A stretch of DNA of 64,000 nt from an uncultured Hyphomonas sp. (GTDB lineage Bacteria > Pseudomonadota > Alphaproteobacteria > Caulobacterales > Hyphomonadaceae): assembly GCF_963678195.1 (NCBI RefSeq), contig NZ_OY782759.1, positions 3,224,001 to 3,288,000 on the forward strand. The letters run 5' to 3'. The notes beneath the pieces are model-generated. The model saw only the letters and a list, made by a program, of their open reading frames with translations, searched no databases and was not told the origin of the DNA. How positions within the stretch are numbered: the stretch's first letter is position 1; every line of letters begins with the position of its first letter. This document shows positions 54,886 to 64,000 of the stretch, in pieces. The position numbers and the translations under genes were made by a program.

Positions 54886-54914
54886 ACGGCCTCCCGCCGC
54901 GCGCAGGAGGCCGT
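54886..54914. terminator. Hairpin after the EF-hand gene
   Basis: ACGGCCTCC and GGAGGCCGT form a 9-bp stem around an 11-base loop, 20 bases beyond the stop at 54934. There is no T-run, so strength is uncertain. Confidence 0.5.
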
Positions 54915-54933
54915 CTTCGGACAGTGCTCAAGC

Positions 54934-55254
54934 TCAGCTCGTTTTACCGTCCGGTTCCTGTCCGGTCTCGTTTTCGGGGATCAGACGTTTGGGGCCGGCG
55001 CGCCAGGCGTCGATGGCCGCATTGTATTCGGCTTCCAGCACGTAGCCGTCCTGATCGGTGTCGAATTTCGTGAATTTGGCGACGGCCTCGGCTTCATCCG
55101 CCCGGTCGCCGGAAGTTTTCCAGGAGACGAATTCTGCTTCGCTGAGGCGCCCGTCGGAGTCTGTGTCGAGGCCGGAAAAGTCCGGCATTTCGCCGGCATG
55201 GCCCATCAGAGCGGTGGCAAAGGCAGCCACCACGAGGAATGGGGTGCGTTGCAT
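54934..55254 (-). CDS. Exported EF-hand calcium-binding protein
   Basis: A 106-residue protein with a signal peptide ending near 'LMGHAG' and two EF-hand loops: 'DTDSDGRLSEAEF' and 'DTDQDGYVLEAEY', each with the full set of Ca2+ ligands (D-x-D-x-D-G-x-x-x-x-x-E). It should be periplasmic and bind two calcium ions. The C-terminal tail is Glu/Pro-rich. It lies between the hydratase and mccB genes without obvious link to them. Confidence 0.82.
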   Translation of the reverse strand: MQRTPFLVVAAFATALMGHAGEMPDFSGLDTDSDGRLSEAEFVSWKTSGDRADEAEAVAKFTKFDTDQDGYVLEAEYNAAIDAWRAGPKRLIPENETGQEPDGKTS

Positions 55255-55390
55255 AACGTCTCTCCTTTGTGCTGTGCCGCCTTCAGCTGCGACAAGGAAG
55301 AGCCTACGCGAGAGACGCGTTCATGTTGCGTGAAAACGGGTTCACGACACGATTTTAATGATCGGCATTCATGACCCAGGGCCGCACCGC

Positions 55391-56998
<1,608 letters not shown>

Positions 56999-57114
56999 TC
57001 AGCCTCCCTTCAGAAGTTTTTGGCAGGCTTAGCTGCCTCTGGGTCAGGTGTCACGCGTGTGTCACCGGTTTTTACCAGACTGGGAAACACACCCTCTAGG
57101 AAAGGCCGCTGACC

Positions 57115-58908
57115 ATGCGCATGTTCAGGAACATGAAACTGGACATCACCCCCTCTCTGAAGGCGATTGCCTTCCTGAAGGATGTGCCGGCCAAGGTGAT
57201 GCGGGCGGCCGGACGGGAAGCGGCCTGGTATTGCGTGCCGGCCGGCGGGACGCTGTTCCTGCGCAATGAACCGGCCGACAAGATCTATTTCGTCCTGTCG
57301 GGCGCCCTCGGCGCCTTCCGGGTCAATCCCAACGGCCAGAGCGAATTCATCGGCCATATCCGCCCCGGTGAACCGGTGGGCGAGATGTCCATGTTCCTCG
57401 GCGGGATCGACCTCGACGGCGACGGCGCCCCGGAAGACGCGCCGCACACAAGCTCGGTCTATGCCCTGCGCGATTCCGAAGTCGTCGGCTTCTCGCGCGA
57501 AGGCTGGCGGCAAATGGTCAAGCATGAGCCGGAACTGCTGGAGCAGATGATCCGCATCATCCTGCGCCGTGTCGGCCGGGAGGGACAGCGCAATATCAGC
57601 TCGGCGCCGAAAGTCTTCACCCTGGTTGCCACCTCCCCCACCATCGACCTGGAACTGCGCGCCGAAGCCCTGAAGTCGAGCCTGGAAGCACTGGGCAAAT
57701 CTGCGGTGATCGTCGGCGAAGCGAAGGGCGCAGAGAAGCCGGCTGCCTTCTTCGACCAGCTCGACCAGAACCATGATGTGGTGATCCTCATCTCCACCAT
57801 CGGCGATACGCGCTGGTACCGCCTGTCCGTGCGCCAGGCTGACCGGATCTGGGTGTTCGGCCGCGCTGACGCCAAACCGTCCAATCCGCTGATGCCGGAA
57901 GACGACTCCCCGGCCCGCGAGCTGAAGCTGGTCGACGTCGTGCTGCTGCACCCCGGCGACAACCGGCGCGCCTGCCGGCCGGTCGAATGGCTGGAAGCGG
58001 CGGGCGCAAGCCGCCTGTTCCACTGGCAGGGCATGAGCGGGCCGAACTGTGACCGGCTGGCACGGGTGATGGCCGGCACCTCGGTCGGGCTGATCCTGTC
58101 CGGCGGCGGGGCGCGGGCCTATTCGCACATCGGTGTCGTGCGGGCGATGCGCGACCGGGGCGTGCCGATCGACTTTGTCGGCGGCGCCTCCATGGGGGCT
58201 GTCATTGCCGGCTGTGTCGCCATGGGCTGGGACGATGTCGAAATCGACCGGCGCATCCGCAAGGCCTTCGTGGAGACCAACCCCCTCGGCGATTACACCC
58301 TGCCCGTCGTGGGCATGGTCAAGGGATTGCGGGTGAATGCGCGTCTGAAAGAACATTTCGGGGACGCGGAAATCGGCGACCTCGCCCTGCCTTTCTTCGC
58401 CACATCGACCAATCTGATGACCGGGACGCAGAGAATCCACCGGACCGGCCTTCTGCGCGACGCGTTGCGGGCGACGATCTCCCTGCCCGGTATCCTGCCG
58501 CCGGTGGTGGATGGCAATGATCTTCTGGTCGATGGCGCCGTGCTGAACAATTTCCCGGTCGATGTGATGCGCGACATGCATCGCGGCTTTGTCATCGGAT
58601 CGGATGTCACGCGCCAGCCGGAAGGCCTGAAGATCGAAGAGTTCGAAAAGCCGGCTGGCTTCTTCCGCTGGGTCCTGCGGCATGGTTTCTCGAACCCGCC
58701 GCCGATTGCCGGCGTCCTGATGCGGGCGGCAACCATCCGGGCCGATACCCAGTTCGGCCGCGACATCACCGATGTGCTGATCCTGCCGGAACTGGCGGAA
58801 ACCGAGCTGCGCGACTGGGAGAATTACGAAGCAACCGTCGAGTCTGGTTATCAGGCGGCCCTTCTGGCCCTGGATGAAGCAGGAATGGGCGCATCCGCCC
58901 GTCCATAG
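57115..58908 (+). CDS. Patatin-like phospholipase with cyclic-nucleotide-binding domain
   Basis: A 597-residue protein of the neuropathy-target-esterase type. The N-terminal half has a CNB fold ('GTLFLRNEPADKIYFVLSGAL' then 'GEPVGEMSMFLGG', residues about 45-130), and the C-terminal patatin domain has the oxyanion 'LILSGGGARAYSHIGVVRAM', the nucleophile G-A-S-M-G in 'FVGGASMGAV' and the catalytic aspartate in 'LLVDGAVLNN'. It should hydrolyse phospholipid or lysophospholipid acyl chains under control of the CNB domain. It is divergent from mccB (116 bases) and has no visible membrane helix. Confidence 0.85.
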   Translation: MRMFRNMKLDITPSLKAIAFLKDVPAKVMRAAGREAAWYCVPAGGTLFLRNEPADKIYFVLSGALGAFRVNPNGQSEFIGHIRPGEPVGEMSMFLGGIDLDGDGAPEDAPHTSSVYALRDSEVVGFSREGWRQMVKHEPELLEQMIRIILRRVGREGQRNISSAPKVFTLVATSPTIDLELRAEALKSSLEALGKSAVIVGEAKGAEKPAAFFDQLDQNHDVVILISTIGDTRWYRLSVRQADRIWVFGRADAKPSNPLMPEDDSPARELKLVDVVLLHPGDNRRACRPVEWLEAAGASRLFHWQGMSGPNCDRLARVMAGTSVGLILSGGGARAYSHIGVVRAMRDRGVPIDFVGGASMGAVIAGCVAMGWDDVEIDRRIRKAFVETNPLGDYTLPVVGMVKGLRVNARLKEHFGDAEIGDLALPFFATSTNLMTGTQRIHRTGLLRDALRATISLPGILPPVVDGNDLLVDGAVLNNFPVDVMRDMHRGFVIGSDVTRQPEGLKIEEFEKPAGFFRWVLRHGFSNPPPIAGVLMRAATIRADTQFGRDITDVLILPELAETELRDWENYEATVESGYQAALLALDEAGMGASARP

Positions 58909-58994
58909 CCGGCTAAATGACGGACCTGTAATTTTCAATACAGTATTAAGCATATTCGTGCAGCTTCCCCGAGGCTGAAGGGGGAGGATGGGAG

Positions 58995-60971
58995 ATGTTG
59001 CGCATGGATATGACACTTTGGGATATGCTGCCGGTTGTCATCTGCGAGACAGCCGCTGTGCGGGACGCGTCCGGCAAGCTGATCGATCTGGAATGGACGG
59101 CATCCAACCGCCTCATGAACGAGTCGATCCGGCCCGACGGCAGCAGTATCGTCGGCATGCGTATCTTCGAATTCGATCCTGCCTACAAGAATTCCGAAAT
59201 GGTCCGTGCGGTCACCCATGTGATCGAAACCGGTGAGTCCCGTATGTTTCACACCTCTGCCGGCCGCGCAGCCCAGATGCTCGGCAAGGTGATGAAAACC
59301 ACGATCATCCCGGTTGAACGCGAAGGCGAGCGCCGCGCCCTGTCGGTGTCCCACGAAGTGACCGAACTCGCCCAGGAGCGCGACGAGGCGCTGCGGCTGT
59401 ACGAACTGGCGAAGGCCGCCTGCGACAATGCCCTGCACGGCATCATCCTGAACGATTCCGCCGGACGCATCATTTATGTGAACCGCGCCCTGTGCGAGAT
59501 GTCTGAATTCACCGAAGCAGAGCTCATTGGCAAGGATGTCGGCATCCTGACCGGCGATGAAACCTATGAGCCCAGCCCCGAACTGGCGATGAAGCTCGCC
59601 AGCGGTGAAATGCTGCGGCACGTCACGCAGGCGGAAACGCCAACCAAATCCGGCGGCACCAATCAGGTCGAGCTTTCCCTCACCAGCGCCCGTTGGGGGG
59701 AACGCGGCGACCGGCTGTTCATAACCTATGTCCGTGACATCAGAGAGGAACGCCGCAAGGCGCATGAACTGCGCGACGCGCTGAACCGGGCGGAACAGGC
59801 CACACGCCTGAAATCGGAATTCCTGGCGAACATGAGCCATGAGATCCGTACACCGCTGAATGGCGTGCTGGGCATGACGCAGGTCCTCGCCCATACGGAC
59901 CTGACGCCGGACCAGAAGGAACAGGTCGCCACGATCCTCGACTCTGGCAAAACGCTGATGTCGATCCTGAACGATATTCTGGACCTGTCGAAGATCGAGG
60001 CCGGCAAACTGGAAGTGACCCCGGTCACCGGGGATTTGCGCCACAAGCTGAGCCGCATGATCAAGCTACACGCGGCGACGGCAGAGGAGAAGGGCATCAA
60101 TCTCCAGCTTTTCATCGATCCGAGCGTCCCGTCCCGGATGAAATTCGATCCGGTGCGCGTGCGCCAATGCGTCGGCAATCTGGTTTCAAACGCCATCAAG
60201 TTCACCGAAAAAGGCGACGTGATGGTGGTCGTGACCTGCGAACCCACGCAGTCGGGCAGCATGCGCGTCATCGTTCATGTGACTGACTCCGGATGTGGTA
60301 TTCCGGCTGACAAGATCGACCGCGTGTTCGAGAGTTTCTCGCAGGCCGATGGCTCAACAACCCGCCGGTTCGGTGGCACGGGGCTCGGCCTGCCGATCAC
60401 CCGCAAGCTGGCCCAGATGATGGGCGGAGACGTCACCGTCGTGAGCGAACCCGGCCGCGGCTCTGTCTTTACACTGAAATTTAAAGCCGAATCCAGTGAC
60501 ATGATCAACATGCACGAAGACGTGCTGCCCAAGCCTGCCGCACCGAAAGCCACGCGCGATGGCCTCGGCGGCCGCCGCGCGCTTGTGGTCGACGATAATG
60601 GCATCAACCGCCGTGTTGCCCGCACTTTCCTGGAGCATTACGGCCTGGAAGTGTCCGAAGCCGGGGACGGTAATGAAGCACTCGAAGCGCTCGATCACGA
60701 GCCGTTCGATATCGTCCTGATGGACATCCACATGCCGGGACTCGATGGCGCCGAAGCGTTCAAACGCCTGCGCAATTCCGCGAGCCTCAACCGCGTCGTG
60801 CCCGTGATTGCCCTGACGGCTGATTCCATGCGCGGCGACCGGGAGAAATATCTCGCGAAGGGCTTCGACGGCTATGTCGCCAAGCCGATCGACGAACGGT
60901 CACTCGTCACCGTCATCGGACAAGTGCTCAGCCTCCCGACGGACTTCGGAGAACGCCGCGCCCGAGCCTGA
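58995..60971 (+). CDS. Hybrid sensor histidine kinase/response regulator
   Basis: A 658-residue cytoplasmic protein with no membrane segment. Domains in order: two PAS-like domains (about 10-120 and 135-255), a dimerisation domain with the H-box 'FLANMSHEIRTPLNGVLGM' near residue 280, an HATPase domain ('NLVSNAIKFTEKGDV' N-box, 'DSGCGIPADKIDRVFESF', 'GGTGLGLPITRKL'), and a receiver domain ('ALVVDDNGINRRVARTFLEHYG', 'DIVLMDIHMPGLDG', 'ALTADS', 'YVAKPI'). All phosphotransfer residues are intact. The first PAS ('VVICETAAVRDASGKLIDLEW') resembles light- or redox-sensing relatives. A GGGGAGGATGGGAG stretch precedes the ATG. Confidence 0.88.
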   Translation: MLRMDMTLWDMLPVVICETAAVRDASGKLIDLEWTASNRLMNESIRPDGSSIVGMRIFEFDPAYKNSEMVRAVTHVIETGESRMFHTSAGRAAQMLGKVMKTTIIPVEREGERRALSVSHEVTELAQERDEALRLYELAKAACDNALHGIILNDSAGRIIYVNRALCEMSEFTEAELIGKDVGILTGDETYEPSPELAMKLASGEMLRHVTQAETPTKSGGTNQVELSLTSARWGERGDRLFITYVRDIREERRKAHELRDALNRAEQATRLKSEFLANMSHEIRTPLNGVLGMTQVLAHTDLTPDQKEQVATILDSGKTLMSILNDILDLSKIEAGKLEVTPVTGDLRHKLSRMIKLHAATAEEKGINLQLFIDPSVPSRMKFDPVRVRQCVGNLVSNAIKFTEKGDVMVVVTCEPTQSGSMRVIVHVTDSGCGIPADKIDRVFESFSQADGSTTRRFGGTGLGLPITRKLAQMMGGDVTVVSEPGRGSVFTLKFKAESSDMINMHEDVLPKPAAPKATRDGLGGRRALVVDDNGINRRVARTFLEHYGLEVSEAGDGNEALEALDHEPFDIVLMDIHMPGLDGAEAFKRLRNSASLNRVVPVIALTADSMRGDREKYLAKGFDGYVAKPIDERSLVTVIGQVLSLPTDFGERRARA

Positions 60972-60977
60972 CAGGTA

Positions 60978-62150
60978 TTATCCCGTCTCGCCGAACAGTT
61001 CGCGGCCGATCAGCCAGCGGCGGATCTCGGACGTCCCCGCCCCGATCTCGTAGAGCTTGGCATCGCGCAGCAAGCGTCCGGTGGAATACTCGTTGATATA
61101 GCCGTTCCCGCCAAGGATCTGGATCGCATCGAGCGCAAGCTTCGTAGCCGTTTCAGCCGCGTAGAGGATCGCGCCCGCAGCATCCTTGCGGGTCGTCTCG
61201 CCCCGGTCGCAGGATTTGGCGACGGCATAGACATAAGCCTTGGCGGCGTTCATCTGGACGTACATGTCCGCAACCTTGCCCTGGATCAGCTGGAACTCAC
61301 CGATCGACTGGCCGAATTGTTTGCGGTCATGGATGTAAGGGATCACGACATCCATGCAGGCCTGCATGATGCCGGTCGGCCCGGCCGACAGGACGGCGCG
61401 CTCATAGTCGAGCCCGCTCATCAGCACACGGACACCGCCATTCAACGGCCCCATGATATTCTCTTCCGGCACTTCGCAGTCTTCGAAGACAAGTTCACCC
61501 GTCTCCGATCCACGCATGCCGAGCTTGTCGAGCTTTTGCGCGACGGAGAAGCCTTTCATGTCCCGCTCGATCAGGAAGGCGGTGATGCCTTTCGATCCGG
61601 CCTCAGGTTCAGTCTTGGCATAGACGACGAGGACATCTGCATCCGGGGCATTGGTGATCCACATCTTGGTGCCGTTCAGCACATAGCGGTCACCCTTCTT
61701 CTCCGCGCGCAGCTTCATTGAAACCACGTCAGAGCCTGCCCCGCTCTCGCTCATGGCAAGGGAGCCGAGATGTTCCCCGCTCATCAGTTTCGGCAGATAA
61801 CGCGCCTTCTGCGCATCAGACGCCCAGCGGCGGATCTGGTTCACACACAGGTTCGAATGGGCACCATAGGAGAGGCCGACCGAGGCAGACGCGCGGGAGA
61901 TTTCCTCCATCGCCACGACATGTTCGAGATAGCCGAGACCGGTGCCGCCCCATTCTTCTTCCACCGTGATGCCGAGCAGGCCGAGCTCGCCCATTTTCGG
62001 CAGCAGGTCTCGCGGGAAGGTGTCGGTCCGGTCGATCTCGGCGGCGCGCGGCGCGATTTCGTTCTGGGCAAAACTTGCCACAGTTTCGCGGATCATGTCG
62101 GCCGTTTCGCCGAGGTCGAAGTTCAGGGTGGGATATGTGTTCGCAATCAT
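60978..62150 (-). CDS. ivd: Isovaleryl-CoA dehydrogenase
   Basis: A 390-residue FAD-dependent acyl-CoA dehydrogenase. '[51 protein letters not shown]' contains the landmarks of the subgroup ([15 protein letters not shown] and [10 protein letters not shown]), and '[19 protein letters not shown]' and '[17 protein letters not shown]' end it; these forms fit isovaleryl-CoA dehydrogenase. It catalyses the first step of the isovalerate branch of leucine breakdown, feeding the mcc carboxylase. It converges on the hybrid kinase, with 6 bases between stops, and is separated from mccB by two unrelated genes. Confidence 0.9.
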   Translation of the reverse strand: MIANTYPTLNFDLGETADMIRETVASFAQNEIAPRAAEIDRTDTFPRDLLPKMGELGLLGITVEEEWGGTGLGYLEHVVAMEEISRASASVGLSYGAHSNLCVNQIRRWASDAQKARYLPKLMSGEHLGSLAMSESGAGSDVVSMKLRAEKKGDRYVLNGTKMWITNAPDADVLVVYAKTEPEAGSKGITAFLIERDMKGFSVAQKLDKLGMRGSETGELVFEDCEVPEENIMGPLNGGVRVLMSGLDYERAVLSAGPTGIMQACMDVVIPYIHDRKQFGQSIGEFQLIQGKVADMYVQMNAAKAYVYAVAKSCDRGETTRKDAAGAILYAAETATKLALDAIQILGGNGYINEYSTGRLLRDAKLYEIGAGTSEIRRWLIGRELFGETG

Positions 62151-62188
62151 TGCGGTTGATTAGCAGGCCGTTCCCGGCCTGTCAGCAG

Positions 62189-63346
62189 TCAATCCTGCCG
62201 CGTGATCGCCCGGTAGAGATAGTAGATCGCCAGCACGCTCAGCAGGACAGAACCGAACGCGAGCAAAGGGCCGACAAAGGCTTCCCCCTCTCCTGCCGGA
62301 AACCGCTGTGGTGCCGGTGCCGCCGTCCGGCGGACGCCTTCGAACACGCCCCAGAGGCCGAGACCGGACAGGAGCGCATAGGGCAGCCAGCGCAGCAGGC
62401 TGATGTCGCCGTTCAGTCCGTTGCCGCGGGCCGGCGGCACAGTGGGCGGCCGCAGGATCTCCCGGCGGCCGTCCGGAATCTCAGGGGCCGTCTGGCGCTG
62501 GACGGGCTCAGCTGCCGGCGGTGGCGCCATCCGGGGGTGGCGGGCCTCAATGACCGTGTCATCCGACCGGTCATCTTCATGGCCATCCGGCTCTGCCAGG
62601 GCTGATACCGCCCGGGTGATCTCGTCGGCCGTCGGGACACCGGTCTCGAACGAATCCGGCGGCGTGCTTGCAGCTTGCTGTTCGCCGAGCAGTTTCGTCA
62701 TCCGTTCGGCAACGGCCCGGGCTGCGGCCTGCGGGGCCGTGTCGGCGCCTGGCCGCGGCGGCGCAGCGGACGTCTGGCCATCCTCGGTCCGCGCCTCGAT
62801 CACGACGGCCCGCTCCCGCGACATGGCGAGCGCCGCGCCGGGATCGAATTGCGGACGCATCAGGGCGCCGGGCACAGGAATGCGGCCGGATGGGTGTTCC
62901 AGAAATAGGGCCTTCTCGGCCGCGCGCCGGCGGACCAGCGCATCGACCACGCGGACCTCGCCATCGACCCTGCCCTTCCGCCAGGCGGTCATGCCTTCGG
63001 CGGCCTGCAGCCGCTCGCCGCTGTTCAACAGCGCCAGCACGTTGGATTCCAGGAAGGCGTCCGTCCCGATGTTGAAAGCGAAGGACACCAGCGCGTCGAA
63101 TTCATTCTGGGTGAGCGGCGTCAGCACACGCTCGCGGATCATTTCCTCGATCGGCGCCAGGTCATGGTGGCGCAGCACGAGTTCGGCGTCGGCGCGGGTG
63201 ACACGCAAGCCTTCGCGGGCGCCAGCCGTATGGCCGAAACCGACGATCCAGTGACCGTCCGGCAGGCGGGTTGCGCGCGCACGAAAGCCTTCGAAGCTCT
63301 TGATAAGCTCGACCCCGGCTCCGGACGTGCGCATTGGCAGGGCCAT
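62189..63346 (-). CDS. Membrane-anchored GH24 lysozyme-like protein
   Basis: A 385-residue protein with an N-terminal phage-type lysozyme (GH24): 'VELIKSFEGFRARATRLPDG' has the catalytic Glu19, and 'WIVGFGHTAGAREG' plus 'LTQNEFDALVSFAFNIGTDAF' are the standard fold landmarks. A long Pro/Ala-rich, probably disordered middle part (about 180-300) leads to two hydrophobic segments near the C-terminus ('WLPYALLSGLGLWGVF' and 'LLAFGSVLLSVLAIYYLY'). There is no signal peptide. The anchor is at the wrong end for a holin-released endolysin; a cell-wall remodelling or gene-transfer-agent role is possible. ATG 63346 has a CGGGAG site. Confidence 0.72.
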   Translation of the reverse strand: MALPMRTSGAGVELIKSFEGFRARATRLPDGHWIVGFGHTAGAREGLRVTRADAELVLRHHDLAPIEEMIRERVLTPLTQNEFDALVSFAFNIGTDAFLESNVLALLNSGERLQAAEGMTAWRKGRVDGEVRVVDALVRRRAAEKALFLEHPSGRIPVPGALMRPQFDPGAALAMSRERAVVIEARTEDGQTSAAPPRPGADTAPQAAARAVAERMTKLLGEQQAASTPPDSFETGVPTADEITRAVSALAEPDGHEDDRSDDTVIEARHPRMAPPPAAEPVQRQTAPEIPDGRREILRPPTVPPARGNGLNGDISLLRWLPYALLSGLGLWGVFEGVRRTAAPAPQRFPAGEGEAFVGPLLAFGSVLLSVLAIYYLYRAITRQD

Positions 63347-63451
63347 GCAGAATGGCTCCCGTATTGAAACAGTTGGTGTTTTTCTATGCCGCACCCTTGC
63401 AAATGGCGCGCCTTTTCCCCTGAGAGGTGAGTCCGGCGGCGTTACCGGGCC

Positions 63452-64000
63452 TCAGAGCAGGACGAGCGTGGCCAGTCCCAGGAAGGAGAAAAATGCCATC
63501 ACATCGGTCAGCGTCAACACAAAGACCGACGAGGCCACCGCCGGGTCTGCCCCCAGCTTCTTGAGCCCCAGCGGCACGAGAATGCCGGAGAAGGCCGCCC
63601 ACAGGAATGTCGCCAGCATGGCAACGCCCAGGACAATCGACAATTCCACATCGTGGAACCAGACCAGCGACACCAGTCCGACGCCAACCGCAAACAGCAG
63701 CCCGTTCACGATGCCGCTCAGCGCTTCGCGCAGGATCGCCCGGCGCACGGCATCGCCTTCCAGCTGGCGTTCGGCAATGGCACGCACGGCCACAACCAGA
63801 CCCTGGCTACCGGCATTGCCGCCCAGGGCCGCAACGACCGGCATGAGGATCGCCAGCTGCACCACCTGATTCAGCGTGCCCTCGAAGAGAGAGATGATGC
63901 CGGACGCGATGAAGGCCGTCACGAGGTTCACGGCGAGCCAAGGCGCGCGCGCCCGCACCGTATCGACCACAGAGTCCGCCCCGTCGGCCGAGCTGACGTT
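63452..64000 (-). CDS. mgtE: MgtE-type magnesium channel, C-terminal part
   Basis: The frame is open to the right edge, so the 5' part is missing. The visible 182 residues are the membrane domain of MgtE: five hydrophobic segments with 'VVAALGGNAGSQGLVVAVRAIAER' (landmark GGNAGSQ), the selectivity-loop signature, and 'GVGLVSLVWFHDVELSIVLGVAML'. The CBS regulatory domains would lie upstream, outside the window. It imports Mg2+ across the inner membrane. Confidence 0.85.
   Translation of the reverse strand, partial: NVSSADGADSVVDTVRARAPWLAVNLVTAFIASGIISLFEGTLNQVVQLAILMPVVAALGGNAGSQGLVVAVRAIAERQLEGDAVRRAILREALSGIVNGLLFAVGVGLVSLVWFHDVELSIVLGVAMLATFLWAAFSGILVPLGLKKLGADPAVASSVFVLTLTDVMAFFSFLGLATLVLL

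Noticed and set aside
54785-54931. N-terminal extension of the hydratase gene up to 54931
   Set aside because: The added 52 residues are low complexity and partly encoded by a 15-bp tandem repeat; the crotonase fold begins properly from the ATG at 54775.

Overview
The window is GC-rich chromosomal DNA from an alphaproteobacterium, most likely a stalked or budding relative of Caulobacter (family Hyphomonadaceae or close). The clues are a complete mreB-mreC-mreD-mrdA-rodA operon, perfect TTAA-N7-TTAA sites of the CtrA type, a parE-type topoisomerase IV subunit, a second-type glutamyl-tRNA synthetase, and typical alphaproteobacterial families (NSS symporter, DUF817, class C-like esterases). The assignment is inferred from gene content; no rRNA is present.

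Layout. 1-5.3 kb: the tail of a TetR regulator, a class C-like esterase, a conserved hypothetical, a hotdog thioesterase, a DUF423 membrane protein, a lipoprotein and prolyl aminopeptidase. 5.4-12.6 kb: an NSS symporter and the cell-elongation operon (mreB first, all on the minus strand). 12.8-16.2 kb: a Baeyer-Villiger-type flavoprotein and a GT-C/STT3-like membrane protein. 16.5-22.9 kb (plus strand): a degenerate histidine kinase without its phospho-acceptor histidine, then a flavin oxidoreductase, an asparagine-synthase-type amidotransferase and a second serine hydrolase.

23.0-35.2 kb is the most interesting region. It is a metal-acquisition island bounded by an intact tRNA-Val(TAC) gene at 35196-35271 and a 40-bp copy of that tRNA's 3' end at 23001-23040, the classic footprint of integration into a tRNA gene, although I see no integrase. 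It encodes a Zur-like regulator, a zinc-binding ZrgA-type protein with its DUF3299 lipoprotein partner, a MerC-like membrane protein, a COG0523 (CobW-type) GTPase, DUF1826, a methyltransferase, a TonB-dependent receptor, a CobN-like chelatase that is secreted and membrane anchored, and a small ExbB-like/DUF2149 channel pair. Zur-like palindromes precede the receptor and lie between zur and the divergent operon. The parts suggest outer-membrane uptake of a metal complex followed by metal release in the periplasm, powered by a dedicated proton channel.

35.3-50 kb: lon, an old-yellow-enzyme homologue, parE, nadE and gltX, with two AT-rich foreign islets on either side of nadE (one encodes a zinc-ribbon protein with a HEPN-like RNase motif), a TetR-acuI operon with a clear operator, and a lipoprotein gene with a decayed partial copy 2 kb away. 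50.6-64 kb: a dispersed leucine/isovalerate degradation set (mccA, methylglutaconyl-CoA hydratase, mccB, isovaleryl-CoA dehydrogenase) interleaved with a cyclic-nucleotide-domain patatin, a hybrid histidine kinase, an EF-hand protein, a membrane-anchored GH24 lysozyme and the 3' part of an MgtE magnesium channel.
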